This document shows, piece by piece, positions 1 to 9,476 of a stretch of DNA of 64,000 nt. The DNA is from Roseococcus pinisoli (GTDB lineage Bacteria > Pseudomonadota > Alphaproteobacteria > Acetobacterales > Acetobacteraceae), in the NCBI RefSeq assembly GCF_018413645.1, contig NZ_JAHCDA010000003.1, positions 1-64,000 on the forward strand, given 5' to 3'. The notes beneath the pieces were generated by a model. It was not told the origin of the DNA, searched no databases, and saw nothing but the letters and a program-made list of their open reading frames with translations. The position numbers and the translations under genes are program-made. Every line of letters begins with the position of its first letter. Within the stretch, counting starts at the first letter, position 1.

Positions 1-682
1 GGGTTCGAGCTTCCAGGAGCATGACCTCGATGGCGAAACTCTCCTCGGAGACGGTCGTGCCGCCTGTCAGGACAAAATCGACGCCAAGTTTCGCAAGATA
101 TTCTCCTGAAATCATATTGTTCTCAGGGTCGATCCGACCGTCGGCAGCGAGAACGGAAAGATCCGTGAAGCGGGTCAGGGCGACAGTCACCTGGCGCGTG
201 AAGCCGCGCGCGAAGTTCGGGAAGGTCGACGATGCGCCGTCCTCGTCGAAGGCCGCCACCAGGATGGTGCAACCCGAGGGGCGATTGGCGCGCGCGGGCA
301 CTTCTGGCGGCGCATGGGCCGTCGTCACCGAAGCCGTTACCTCGAAGACCGGCACGTAGGAACCGCGCGGGAGTGTGATCACGACCGGGTCTCGCACACC
401 AGCCGTCAGGTAGTAGTGCTCCAGGGAGCGGCGGATCCGGCCGGCCTCGATCCGTACGATTGAATCCAGCTGCGGGTCAAAGCTCGCATCGCGACGAAAG
501 ACGGTGGTGGCGATCGTATAGGCTTTGACGCGGGCCGATCGACCTTCCAGGGCCTCCTCGACGACATAGGCCAGGAAATTCCGGTTCCGCTCGGATGCAT
601 CGAAACCGGGGGAGTCCAGGATCCGGCGAAGCTGTTCTCGGACAGCATCTGGCGGCACGTCATTATTATGATCGTCGCCCAT
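1..682 (-). CDS. Adenylate-cyclase-type/TolB-like sensor protein, N-terminal part (runs off left edge)
   Basis: A minus-strand frame is open from an ATG at 682 to the left edge (227 codons). Residues about 15-115 match the N-terminal module common in rhizobial and acetobacterial cyclase or TPR proteins: VVEEAL near 40, FDPQLDSIVRIEAGR near 69-82, then LPRGSYVPVFE at 104-114. After it comes a TolB-N-like stretch (FARGFTRQVTVALTRF, about 160-175), the usual second module. The catalytic or TPR part would lie outside the window, so the final activity cannot be told. The start follows a GGGGGGCCGG purine-rich stretch. Frames read on the plus strand here (for example 21-359) are shadows. Family assignment is from remembered motif patterns. 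Confidence 0.75.
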   Translation of the reverse strand, partial: MGDDHNNDVPPDAVREQLRRILDSPGFDASERNRNFLAYVVEEALEGRSARVKAYTIATTVFRRDASFDPQLDSIVRIEAGRIRRSLEHYYLTAGVRDPVVITLPRGSYVPVFEVTASVTTAHAPPEVPARANRPSGCTILVAAFDEDGASSTFPNFARGFTRQVTVALTRFTDLSVLAADGRIDPENNMISGEYLAKLGVDFVLTGGTTVSEESFAIEVMLLEART

Positions 683-919
683 CCGGCCCCCCTGAACGGG
701 GCATATTTGCCCCCGTACTTCCTGGTGTCTTGGGCGCTGTCCGACAGCAGGAGGGTTTTGGCGCAAAATAAGACGGAGGCGCAATGATTTTGGAGGGGAT
801 CTGCGACCTGAAGACCGTGGGCGGATCGGTCAGGCCACACGGGTGGCCCTTGCGCTAACTGTTACGTACGTGAGGCGATACCTCCCCGTGGCCAAGATCC
901 GTCTTGGACGGCGGCACGG

Positions 920-1252
920 TTGTCGATCGTCGCCTTGCTGTCTTTCGATCAAATGAACGCAGCCGATCGGATGCCCGCTCATCCGTGGGACGGAACCACC
1001 GTGGTCGATCCTTCACTCAGCCTGGACGCCGTCATCGCCCGGTTTCCCGAACACGGTCTGCTGATCCGCCTGCTCTGTCTGTCCGATCCCCGGTTCCGGA
1101 GCCTTTGCGAGGAGTACGGGCTCGCCTGCATGTGTCTCGCCAGGTTCGAGGGGCTGGGCGGCGTGGCACACGCATCGGAGATCGAGGAATACCGATCGCT
1201 GATCGCTTCTCTGGAAGCGGAGATCGCGCAGTTCTTCTTGAAATCCGCCTGA
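920..1252 (+). CDS. Small conserved hypothetical protein
   Basis: A 110-codon frame opening with TTG at 920; an ATG at 953 (MNAADRMPAH) is an equally possible start, and neither has a strong Shine-Dalgarno. The protein has a cysteine-containing middle (CLSDPRFRSLCEEYGLACMC, four Cys) and an amphipathic C-terminal helix (EIEEYRSLIASLEAEI). This layout is seen in short hypothetical proteins of Proteobacteria with no assigned function. It is divergent from the cyclase-type gene. Competing frames 904-1350 and the two minus-strand frames over it lack such organised sequence. No function is proposed. Confidence 0.55.
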   Translation: MSIVALLSFDQMNAADRMPAHPWDGTTVVDPSLSLDAVIARFPEHGLLIRLLCLSDPRFRSLCEEYGLACMCLARFEGLGGVAHASEIEEYRSLIASLEAEIAQFFLKSA

Positions 1253-1387
1253 ATTCAGCGCCGCAGGCACAGGCGAACGTCACCGTGAATGACATCGAAT
1301 ACCTCGTCGAAGCGTTGTTGCGCCTTCCCGACGTGCCGCATCGTTCGTGAAATCAAGTCTGCAGTGATCACGACGGGGGGGAACCTC

Positions 1388-1579
1388 ATGACTCGATCCG
1401 GAAAATTGCAGCCCCTGGTTTTGGCGGACGCGATCCTGTCTCGCCTCTCCGTCGTCGGTTCGGCTTTGGCACAGAAGGCGTGGGCGCCCGCGCCCTCTGT
1501 GGATGAATTGTCCACCGCGTGGACGATCCGGGGGCGGCGCAGCGCGCTACCCGTGCCGGATGATCAGAGCAATTTCTGA
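1388..1579 (+). CDS. Possible small protein, doubtful
   Basis: An ATG at 1388 sits 8 bases after a run of seven G and opens a 63-codon frame ending 15 bases before the decarboxylase gene. The N-terminal half is moderately hydrophobic (LVLADAILSRLSVVGSALA) and could be a signal peptide. The rest shows no recognised motif, and its codons overlap a palindrome at 1499-1524 that looks regulatory. It may equally be the untranslated leader of the decarboxylase operon. Confidence 0.25.
   Translation: MTRSGKLQPLVLADAILSRLSVVGSALAQKAWAPAPSVDELSTAWTIRGRRSALPVPDDQSNF
1499..1524. promoter_or_regulatory. Inverted repeat, possible operator of the decarboxylase operon
   Basis: A perfect 6-3-6 palindrome GTCCAC-CGC-GTGGAC at 1510-1524 is preceded by another half-site GTGGAT at 1499-1504. 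It lies about 70 bases upstream of the decarboxylase start. Operator function is inferred only from symmetry and position. Confidence 0.3.
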
Positions 1580-1594
1580 AATGGGAGATGTTTC

Positions 1595-4303
1595 ATGGCC
1601 AGCACATCGTCTCAGGTCGACGAATTCCTCCTGATCCACTCCAGCCGCCCCGATTCCTGGCGTGACCTGACACATCTCACCGATGGCTGGGCTCAGGGCT
1701 CCGCCAAGCGAGGTGACATTGAGGCCAAGCTGGCCGGTATGGAGGCCGGCGAAGGCTACCACGCCTATCCTGGCCCAGTGCTGTTCGGTGCCCTCGGAGA
1801 GAAATGCGCAGCCAGTGATGCGGCCGGTGCCGCACTCCTCGCGCGGCGGATTTCCAACGCCCTGCTGACACACTCCTACCGAGAGCGTCCCGCCGATTGG
1901 GACACTGACGACAAGAGCGCCGCCGAAACGGCCGAAGTGCTACCCCCAACGATGGGGGAGAGGGGCGCACGGCGCCCGTATTTCGAGGTGCTTTTCGTCA
2001 ACAGCCAGCCGGCATCGCATTGGCCGGCGCTCGCTGCGGAATTGCGCCGACTGCGCCGACCGGAGGACGACTTCGTCTACGAACCTGTCTTCGTCGGTTC
2101 CTTCGAGGATGCCGTCTGCGCGGTGGCCAGCAATCCCGACATCATCGCAGCCGTGCTCGCCGAGGGCTTCCCCTATCGTTCGCGCTATGACGTGCCGATC
2201 CTGCGCAGCCTGCTCGATCCCCTCGGAGAGCCGGACGCACCGGATATCTCCGCCTTGCGCCTGGGCCAGGTTCTGAAGCGCATCAGGCCCGAGCTCGATC
2301 TCTATCTCCTGTCGGACCACGACGTGGAGGCGCTCGCCGGTGACCCCGCCGCGGATGCGATGCGGCGTATCTTCTACCAGGTGGAGGAACCGCTGGAGAC
2401 GCATCTGGCGATCCTCGAAGGCGTGCAGGCTCGCTTCGAGACACCCTTCTTCGATAATCTGAAGAAGTATGCGCGAAGGCCCATCGGCACCTTCCATGCC
2501 CTGCCCATCGCGCGCGGCAAGTCGGTTTTCAACTCCGACTGGATCCGCGACATGGGCGAGTTCTACGGCATTAACCTCTTCCTTGCGGAGAGCAGCGCCA
2601 CGACGGGCGGGCTGGACAGCCTGCTGGAGCCCACCGGCAACATCAAGCGCGCGCAGGAGATGGCGGCGCGGGCCTTCGGGGCCGATCACGTCTTCTTCGT
2701 GACCAACGGCACATCCACCTCCAACAAGATGGCGGTGCAGGCGCTGACCGCGCCGGGCGACATCGTCGTGGTCGATCGCAACTGCCATAAGTCGCACCAT
2801 TACGGCATGGTGCTGACAGGGGCGCAGCCCTACTACGTCGAAGCCTTCCCGATGACGGAGTACTCGATGTACGGGGCGGTGCCGCTCGCCACCATCAAGG
2901 GCGCGCTGCTGGCTCTGCGCCGCGAAGGGCGGCTGGATCGGCTGAAGATGCTCGATCTGACGAACTGCACCTTCGACGGCCATATGTACAATGTGCGCCG
3001 GGTGATGGAGGAGTGCCTCGCCATCAAGCCCGACCTCATCTTCCTCTGGGATGAGGCCTGGTCCGGCTTTGCGCGCTTTTCTCCCTTCCTGCGCCCACGC
3101 ACGGGGATGGGTGCCGCCGCCGATATCGAGCAATGGCTGCGTGATCCGGCTTCCGTCACCGCCTATGATGCCCAGCGAGCGGAACTCGGCGAGGCCCCTT
3201 CAGACGAGACCCTACTGGCCACGCGGCTCATCCCCGATCCGCGCAAGGTGCGGCTGCGGGTCTATCAGACGAACTCCACCCACAAGTCGATGTCCGCCAT
3301 CCGCCAGGGCTCCATGCTGCTGGTCAAGGACGTCGATTTCCACACCGTCGAAGCCCAGTTCCACGAGGCGGTCTTCACCCATGCCTCGACGAGCCCCAAT
3401 CAGCAGCTGATCGCGAGCCTCGATGTCGCCAGGCGGCAGATGGAGCTCGAGGGCTACGGCCTCGTGATGAACGCCATCGAGATCGCGCTGCGGATCCGCC
3501 GCGCCGTGAACGAGCATCCGCTGATCTCGAAATACTTTCGGATGCTGGGGGCGGATCGCATGATCCCCGCGGAATACCGCCAATCCGGCTTCGCGGATTT
3601 CTTCGGGCCAGGCGTCAACTGGGGCACGCTGGTCAAGGCCATGCGGGAGGACGAGTTCTATCTCGACCCCACGCGCATGACGCTCGTCTGTGGCACAGCC
3701 GGCTTCGACGGCACGGAGTTCAAGGGGCTGCTGGCCAGCCGCTACAACATCCAGCTGAACAAGACCTCACGCAACAGCGTGCTGCTCCAATCCAACATCA
3801 ACAACACCCGCAGCGACGTGGCGCTCCTCATCCGCGTGATGGTGGAGATCTGCCGCAGCATCGAGAAACGCCTTGCCGACGGCGGCGCGGAGGTCGCGGC
3901 GACCTTTGCCGCGCGGGTCAAGTCGCTGATGACCGACGTGCCAGACCTGCCGAACTTCAGCCACTTCCATGAGGTGTTCCGCGGCGATGCCGGGCGCATG
4001 ACGCCGGAGGGCGACATGCGTAGCGCCTTCTTCGGCGCCTATCATCCGGAGCTCTGCGAATACGTTCCATTGATCGGCGCCGAATGCGACCGACGGCTGC
4101 GCGAAGGGCCGGAGATGGTCTCGGCAAACTTCGTCATCCCCTATCCGCCAGGCTTTCCCATCATGGTGCCCGGCCAGGTGCTGACGCAGGAGACGATCGA
4201 CTTCATGCGCAAGCTCGATGTGAAGGAGATCCACGGCTACGAGAAGGCGCGAGGCCTGAAGCTGTTGAAGCCAGAGGCGATTGCCGCCCGGGCCAAGCGT
4301 TAG
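1595..4303 (+). CDS. Orn/Lys/Arg decarboxylase family PLP enzyme (902 aa)
   Basis: A fold-type I PLP decarboxylase of the ornithine/lysine/arginine group. The N-terminal receiver-like wing domain spans about residues 125-245 (starting PYFEVLFVNSQP). The PLP core spans about 290-730, with the cofactor aspartate in DEAW (D486) and the Schiff-base lysine in STHKSMSA (K564). The C-terminal domain ends near GYEKARG. At 902 residues it is longer than typical inducible lysine or arginine decarboxylases (about 715-755), mainly through a roughly 125-residue N-terminal extension. ATG at 1595 follows GGGAG. Two AspT-type antiporters start 23 bases downstream, so it probably decarboxylates an amino acid they import and exports the product, consuming a cytosolic proton. 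The substrate cannot be read from the sequence. Confidence 0.9.
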   Translation: MASTSSQVDEFLLIHSSRPDSWRDLTHLTDGWAQGSAKRGDIEAKLAGMEAGEGYHAYPGPVLFGALGEKCAASDAAGAALLARRISNALLTHSYRERPADWDTDDKSAAETAEVLPPTMGERGARRPYFEVLFVNSQPASHWPALAAELRRLRRPEDDFVYEPVFVGSFEDAVCAVASNPDIIAAVLAEGFPYRSRYDVPILRSLLDPLGEPDAPDISALRLGQVLKRIRPELDLYLLSDHDVEALAGDPAADAMRRIFYQVEEPLETHLAILEGVQARFETPFFDNLKKYARRPIGTFHALPIARGKSVFNSDWIRDMGEFYGINLFLAESSATTGGLDSLLEPTGNIKRAQEMAARAFGADHVFFVTNGTSTSNKMAVQALTAPGDIVVVDRNCHKSHHYGMVLTGAQPYYVEAFPMTEYSMYGAVPLATIKGALLALRREGRLDRLKMLDLTNCTFDGHMYNVRRVMEECLAIKPDLIFLWDEAWSGFARFSPFLRPRTGMGAAADIEQWLRDPASVTAYDAQRAELGEAPSDETLLATRLIPDPRKVRLRVYQTNSTHKSMSAIRQGSMLLVKDVDFHTVEAQFHEAVFTHASTSPNQQLIASLDVARRQMELEGYGLVMNAIEIALRIRRAVNEHPLISKYFRMLGADRMIPAEYRQSGFADFFGPGVNWGTLVKAMREDEFYLDPTRMTLVCGTAGFDGTEFKGLLASRYNIQLNKTSRNSVLLQSNINNTRSDVALLIRVMVEICRSIEKRLADGGAEVAATFAARVKSLMTDVPDLPNFSHFHEVFRGDAGRMTPEGDMRSAFFGAYHPELCEYVPLIGAECDRRLREGPEMVSANFVIPYPPGFPIMVPGQVLTQETIDFMRKLDVKEIHGYEKARGLKLLKPEAIAARAKR

Positions 4304-4326
4304 CTGTCGGCGAAGGAGCCCGCGTC

Positions 4327-6027
4327 ATGCAAGTCTTCTTCCACTTCCTGGCCACCAACCCCTTCATCCTGCTGTTCCTCACCGTGGGCCTCGCCGTCTG
4401 GCTGGGTCGCCAATCGGTCGCTGGATATGGGCTCGGCATGGTGGCCGCGGCCATCATCGTGGGCTGCGGCCTCTCCGTCTGGGCCTCGGCCTATGGGGAG
4501 AAGCTCGAGCTCAACAACTTCACGAAGAGCCTCTTCTACTACCTCTTCATGTACGGGGTCGGGCTGCGCGTCGGCCCGTCCTTCGTGAACAGTCTGGGCG
4601 GCGACGGCATCAAGTTCACCTTCCTGGCCTTCGTCTCCTGCATCGTCGGGCTCACCCTCGTCGTGCTCGGCGCGAAGTTCTTCGACCTGCCAATGGGCGC
4701 GGCGGGCGGCATGCTCGCGGGCTCGCAGACCATGTCGGCCGCCATCGGCTCCGCCGAACAGGCGGTGCTGGCAGGTGCGGTCGCCCTGCCGCCGGGCTCC
4801 ACGCAGGAGCAGGTGAGCGCGATGATCGCGCTCTCCTACGGCATCACCTACATCTGGGGCACGGTCGGCATCATCCTCATCACGAAGTACCTGCCGAAAT
4901 GGTGGGGTATCGATGCCCGCGCGGCCGCCCGGGACTACGAGAAGGAGCACGGCGTGGCCTCCGGCGACGTGCCGGCGCTCTCGGGTTGGACGGCGGGCGG
5001 GCTGCGCTCCTATCGGCTGGAGAACGTGGACTGGCAGGGCCGCACCATGGGCGAGATGCTACGGCAATTCCCCGAGTACCGCTTCGTCAACCTCGTGCGG
5101 AAGGACGAGGTCCTGGGCGCAAACGAGGATGTTCCGCTGCAACTCGGCGACGTCATTGCGCTCGGCGGCCGCCGCGAGATCATGACCGAGAACATGGGGC
5201 TGATCGGTCCGGAGGTTTCCGAACGCAGTGCGCTGGACCTCCCGCTCGATCGTGCCGAGGTGCTCGTGACAAACGGCGCCCTCCTGAAGCAGACGCGCGA
5301 GGAATGGCGCGCGCTGCCGGGGGCCGATCACGTCCAGGTCGTGTCGCTCGAACGCTCGGGCGTGCCGATCCCCATCGGCGACAACACCAAGCTGCAGCGC
5401 ATGGACATCGTCACCGTCGTCGGACTGAAGAGCGCGGTGAGCCAGATCGGCGCGGCCTTCGGCCGGGTGATCCGCCCGTCCACCGCGACGGACCTGCTGA
5501 CGCTCTCGCTCGGCATGATCCTGGGTTTCCTGATCGGTCGGATCGACTTCCCGGCCTTCGGCGCCAAGGTCGGCTTGGGCAATGCAGGCGGGCTGCTGGT
5601 CGCGGGCGTGATCGTGTCGTCGCTGTCCTCCCGCCTGCGCTTCTTTGGCAATACACCCGCGGCAGCCCGCAACGTGCTGGAGGATCTGGGGCTGATCGTC
5701 TTCGTGGCCATCGTGGGCATCAACGCCGGCAATTCCCTGCTGGCTCAGCTCACCGGCATTCTGGCGCTCAAGATCTTCGTCGTGGGCTTCATTGCCTGCT
5801 CCATCCCGCCGATCATCGTCTGGGCCATCGGCTACCATGTATTCAAGATGAACCCGGCGGTGCTGATGGGCGGCGTGGCCGGTGCCCGGAGCCATAGCGG
5901 TCCGTGCCGTGAGGCCGCCGTGGAAATTCAGTCCAACGTGCCGTGGATCGGCTTTCCGGTGGCCTACGCCGTCTCCGGCATCCTGCTGACGGTGTTCGGC
6001 TACTTCGCGATGCTGCTCGCGCAGTAG
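4327..6027 (+). CDS. AspT/YidE-family amino-acid antiporter 1
   Basis: A 566-residue inner-membrane protein with the aspartate:alanine antiporter layout: hydrophobic half (about 1-175) with GGMLAGSQTMSAAIG, two TrkA-C (RCK_C) cytoplasmic domains (about 205-375, including ALGGRREIM and TVVGLKSAV), then a second hydrophobic half ending FGYFAMLLAQ. AspT proteins exchange an amino acid for its decarboxylation product and so generate proton motive force together with a decarboxylase. The start at 4327 has GGAG 8 bases upstream and gives a normal family length; an in-frame extension to 4084 would overlap the decarboxylase. The 23-base gap to the decarboxylase indicates one transcript. The substrate pair is inferred, not shown. 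Confidence 0.88.
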   Translation: MQVFFHFLATNPFILLFLTVGLAVWLGRQSVAGYGLGMVAAAIIVGCGLSVWASAYGEKLELNNFTKSLFYYLFMYGVGLRVGPSFVNSLGGDGIKFTFLAFVSCIVGLTLVVLGAKFFDLPMGAAGGMLAGSQTMSAAIGSAEQAVLAGAVALPPGSTQEQVSAMIALSYGITYIWGTVGIILITKYLPKWWGIDARAAARDYEKEHGVASGDVPALSGWTAGGLRSYRLENVDWQGRTMGEMLRQFPEYRFVNLVRKDEVLGANEDVPLQLGDVIALGGRREIMTENMGLIGPEVSERSALDLPLDRAEVLVTNGALLKQTREEWRALPGADHVQVVSLERSGVPIPIGDNTKLQRMDIVTVVGLKSAVSQIGAAFGRVIRPSTATDLLTLSLGMILGFLIGRIDFPAFGAKVGLGNAGGLLVAGVIVSSLSSRLRFFGNTPAAARNVLEDLGLIVFVAIVGINAGNSLLAQLTGILALKIFVVGFIACSIPPIIVWAIGYHVFKMNPAVLMGGVAGARSHSGPCREAAVEIQSNVPWIGFPVAYAVSGILLTVFGYFAMLLAQ

Positions 6028-6050
6028 TCCGGGCAGAAGGGAGGCCAGGA

Positions 6051-7742
6051 ATGTTGTGGTTTGAGGCGTTTCTCGTCAGGTACCCCGAACTCGCATTGTT
6101 CCTGGTCATCAGCATCGGATACGCGATCGGCAGGGTGAAGATCGGAGGCTTCGGCCTTGGGCCGGTGACCGGCTCGCTCTTCGCGGGCATCCTGATCGGG
6201 CAGTTTGCCCATGTGCCGGTTTCGGGCATGGCCAAGTCCTTCCTGTTCCTGCTGTTCCTGTTCGGCATCGGCTATTCGGTCGGGCCGCAATTCATGCAGG
6301 CGCTAAAGCGGGACGGGCTGAAGCCGGTGCTGCTCGCGATCACCTGCTGCGTTACAGGCTTGCTGACCGCGATTCTGGTGTCCAAGACGCTGGACCTCGA
6401 TGCGGGTTTCGCGGCCGGCCTCGTATCGGGGGCGCTCACCGAAAGCCCGGCCATGGGCACCGCCACGGAAGCCATCAACGCGCTGCCCCTGCCGGAGGTC
6501 GAGCGAGCACGCCTCGTGGCCCATATCGCGGTGGCGGATGCCGTCTGTTACATTTTCGGCGCGCTGGGAGTGATCCTGTTTTGCAGTCTCGTGGGCCCGA
6601 GGCTCTTGGATGTCGACCTGCGGGCCGAAGCCCTGGCGCTGGAACGTGAGCTCGGCATCGTCAGGAAGGCTCCGGGGACAGTTTCGGTATGGCGGCGCTT
6701 CGAGGGGCGCGCCTATCGTCTCCGGAACAACTCCCCCTATATCGGCCTCAGCGTCGCGGCCGCCGAAGCGAGCTTCGCGGAGCACCGCCTTTTCATCCTG
6801 CGTGTCCGGCGCGGTGGAGATATCCTGGAATCCGCGCCGAATTTCGTAATGGCGGCGGGCGACGTCGTCGTGCTCGCGGGGCGGCGGGATCTCCTGGTGG
6901 ATCTCATCGGTGCTCATGCCGAGGAAGTCGAGGATCGCGAACTTCTCGACATTCCGGTGAGTCTTGTGGACGTGCTGCTGACCAGCCGGGAGTTCGCCGG
7001 GCGCCGGGTTAAAGAAGCGAGCGAGATGGAGTGGGCACGCAGCCTCTATCTCCGTGAAGTCAGTCGCGGCGGCCTGGAGTTGCCGCTCAGTCCCGAACTT
7101 GTGCTGGAACGCGGCGACGTGCTGCGCCTGGTGGGACCAGAGCCAGTCGTCGCGCGCGCCGCAAGTCAGATCGGCACGATCGTCGCGCCCACGGCGACCA
7201 CGGACTTTGTCGTCCTGGGCCTTGCCATCTTCCTCGGTGGCCTGGCTGGCGTGCTCATCACCTTCCCGGTCGGGGATATGAGGATTTCGTTGAGCACCAG
7301 CGTCGGCACACTTTTGGCCGGTCTGGTCGTGGGGCATATGCGCACGAGGCACCCTCTGTTCGGAAGGATTCCAGATGGCGCCGTGGCCTTGATGACGGCC
7401 CTCGGCCTCGCGGCCTTCGTCGGGATGACGGGATTGCACGCAGGACCAATTTTCTTCTCTGCCCTGGCGGAGGCGGGCATCGGCCTGCTCGTCGGCGGTA
7501 TGATCGTCACGCTGATGCCGTTGATCGTGGGGCTCTATTTCGGCCGCTACGTGCTGCGCATGAACCCGATCCTGCTCCTGGGCGGCCTTGCCGGCGCACA
7601 GACCATGACTGCCGCGATGGCCGCCGTGCAAGACCGATCCGGCAGCCCAGTGGCGGTGTTGGGTTACACGCCAGCTGTCCCAATCGGCCATATCCTTCTT
7701 ACCACCTGGGGCACGGTCATTGTGGGGGTGATTGCCGGATAA
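6051..7742 (+). CDS. AspT/YidE-family antiporter 2
   Basis: A 563-residue paralogue of the preceding antiporter: hydrophobic N-terminal half (GYAIGRVKIGGFGLGPVTGS, about 20-40; LTESPAMGTATEAI in a re-entrant position), two central RCK_C-like domains (about 205-375) and a hydrophobic C-terminal half with GGLAGAQTMTAAM. The start ATG at 6051 follows GGGAGG, 23 bases after the first antiporter stops. The two copies are clearly diverged, so they may form a heteromer or transport different substrates. AspT relatives usually occur as one copy beside a decarboxylase, which makes the tandem unusual. Confidence 0.87.
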   Translation: MLWFEAFLVRYPELALFLVISIGYAIGRVKIGGFGLGPVTGSLFAGILIGQFAHVPVSGMAKSFLFLLFLFGIGYSVGPQFMQALKRDGLKPVLLAITCCVTGLLTAILVSKTLDLDAGFAAGLVSGALTESPAMGTATEAINALPLPEVERARLVAHIAVADAVCYIFGALGVILFCSLVGPRLLDVDLRAEALALERELGIVRKAPGTVSVWRRFEGRAYRLRNNSPYIGLSVAAAEASFAEHRLFILRVRRGGDILESAPNFVMAAGDVVVLAGRRDLLVDLIGAHAEEVEDRELLDIPVSLVDVLLTSREFAGRRVKEASEMEWARSLYLREVSRGGLELPLSPELVLERGDVLRLVGPEPVVARAASQIGTIVAPTATTDFVVLGLAIFLGGLAGVLITFPVGDMRISLSTSVGTLLAGLVVGHMRTRHPLFGRIPDGAVALMTALGLAAFVGMTGLHAGPIFFSALAEAGIGLLVGGMIVTLMPLIVGLYFGRYVLRMNPILLLGGLAGAQTMTAAMAAVQDRSGSPVAVLGYTPAVPIGHILLTTWGTVIVGVIAG

Positions 7743-7763
7743 CGCCTGGCGGCGGAGGTAACA

Positions 7764-8429
7764 ATGGACGGCTTGGTACTCTCGCGCATGGTGGGCGACT
7801 TCATCTTCGGCTTCGGCACGCTGTTCGCGATCATCAACCCCTACGGCCTTGCTTTCGTCTTTCTCGATCGGACGATGGGACTGTCGGAGGCGGAGCGTCG
7901 ACGCATCGCCAAGCGCATCGCGACCAATGCGCTGATCGTCCTGCTGGCCTCCCTGTTCGTAGGCTCGGCGATTCTGAGATTCTTCGGGATATCGCTGCCG
8001 GCGCTGCGAATTGCGGGAGGTCTCGTCGTCGCGCATGCCGGCTGGACCATGCTCAACGAGGCGTCGCATGGGAATGAACGCGGCGCCCGCGCGACGGGCG
8101 ACTACGAGAGTGCGCGGCTGGTGGCCTTCTTCCCGCTCACCATCCCGCTTACCACCGGGCCCGGCACGATTGCCGCGGCAATCGCTCTCGGCGCCGGGCG
8201 ATCCAGTGAGATAGAATCCTTCGTGCTATCCTCGATTGTGTCGCTCTTCGTGGCAGTGGCGATCGCGCTGACAATCCTCAATGCCTATGGCGGCGCGAGC
8301 TTCATGGCGCGTGTCGTCGGCGCGGAAGGCACCCGGGTGGTGACGCGGCTTTCGGCCTTCCTACTGCTTTGTGTCGGCGTGGAGATCATGCTGATCGGAG
8401 CCACGGATGCACTGCGCGCCCTGCAGTAG
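7764..8429 (+). CDS. MarC family integral membrane protein
   Basis: A 221-residue polytopic membrane protein. The opening FGTLFAIINPYGLAFVFL matches the MarC signature (F..LF.I.NP.G), and FFPLTIPLTTGPGTIAAAI is the second conserved block near residue 120. MarC-family proteins are six-helix inner-membrane proteins of unsettled function, once linked wrongly to multiple antibiotic resistance. It starts 21 bases after the second antiporter, with GGAGG before the ATG, and is probably the last gene of the decarboxylase operon. Confidence 0.87.
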   Translation: MDGLVLSRMVGDFIFGFGTLFAIINPYGLAFVFLDRTMGLSEAERRRIAKRIATNALIVLLASLFVGSAILRFFGISLPALRIAGGLVVAHAGWTMLNEASHGNERGARATGDYESARLVAFFPLTIPLTTGPGTIAAAIALGAGRSSEIESFVLSSIVSLFVAVAIALTILNAYGGASFMARVVGAEGTRVVTRLSAFLLLCVGVEIMLIGATDALRALQ

Positions 8430-8504
8430 GGCAGGCGAGATGTTCCCGGGAACCCAGCCCTTGGGCGCAAGCGGGCGCCTGTCGAGTTGTGTGGCGGAGT
8501 GGCC

Positions 8505-9476
8505 CTATTCCTCCGTCCTCGTCCAGCCAGGGCCGGGATCGAAGGTCCTGATCATTCGTGCTTCCCGTGCCGTGTCGGGGCCGAGGTCCTTCTCGTAGAC
8601 CACGCCGTCATGACTGATCATGAAGGTCTTGATGCCCGAGACGCCGTAGCGTGCCGGAACAGCGATGACGCCGAAGCCTCCGATCATCCGTCCAGTCACG
8701 ACGAAATCCGCTGTGCCTCCAACCGCGTGCGGCCCCTGCGATTCCAACATGCGGAAGAGATATCCGTGATAAGGCTGCGGCGGCTCGCCATTGCGCCGGG
8801 AATAGCCTTCCGCGCTCGCCGCCGCGACGAAGGGACCCAGCGGACTCGGCGCTTCACCCTCCCTCGTCGGCCAATAGAGGCCGTCCTGCCGGGCGGGGGA
8901 GGAGAAGAAGCGTCGGGCATAGGCCTGCAATGCACCCTGCCTCCCCGCCGTGCGGGCGTACTCGGCTTGAGCGTCGGCGATGGCGCGAAGCGTCTCGATG
9001 ACGTCGAGCTCATTGCGCCCGATCCGGCGGTCGGCGATCTCCTGGCCGCCCGCGGCAGCATCGAAGCGCCAGCCGCTTCCGGTTTGAAGCATCGGGATTG
9101 GCAAGGTCCAACCGTCCTCACCCACCTGCAGCACAGCGCGGCCGGGGCCGGGGTGAAGGATTTCGTTCTTCATGTCATAGGCCGATAGAAAGCGAGTTCG
9201 CGCATTTCGGTCCGCCACGGAATCACCGGAACGGATGAAGCCGGCGCCAACGCTGCCGAGGACGCGTATCGTCCCTGCCGTGTTCCGCGCCCGTAACGCG
9301 GCGACGAGGGCGGTGAAGCCCTGCTCGGGCGTCGGGAAGGACTGCGGCGGGACGGGGCGCGAAGCTTCCGGCCGCTCGGGCACAGGCGCCGGAGCCTGGG
9401 CGAAAGCGTCCACGTGAAGCAACAGGGCGGCGAGGCCCCCGAGGATCGTTGTCCGAAGCATGATCCGGTTCCTCAT
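8505..9476 (-). CDS. DUF2950 family secreted/periplasmic protein
   Basis: 323 residues starting with a Sec signal peptide (about 1-27, ending DAFAQA). The mature part has the DUF2950 pattern: QSFPTPEQGFTALVAAL after the signal, LDVIETLRAIADAQ in the middle, YHGYLFRMLESQG near 235, then KTFMISHDGVVYEKDLG at the C-terminus. The function of the family is unknown; it is periplasmic by signal peptide. Its ATG overlaps the stop of the upstream DUF3300 gene by 4 bases (ATGA), so the two are translationally coupled, as is common for this pair. Confidence 0.87.
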   Translation of the reverse strand: MRNRIMLRTTILGGLAALLLHVDAFAQAPAPVPERPEASRPVPPQSFPTPEQGFTALVAALRARNTAGTIRVLGSVGAGFIRSGDSVADRNARTRFLSAYDMKNEILHPGPGRAVLQVGEDGWTLPIPMLQTGSGWRFDAAAGGQEIADRRIGRNELDVIETLRAIADAQAEYARTAGRQGALQAYARRFFSSPARQDGLYWPTREGEAPSPLGPFVAAASAEGYSRRNGEPPQPYHGYLFRMLESQGPHAVGGTADFVVTGRMIGGFGVIAVPARYGVSGIKTFMISHDGVVYEKDLGPDTAREARMIRTFDPGPGWTRTEE

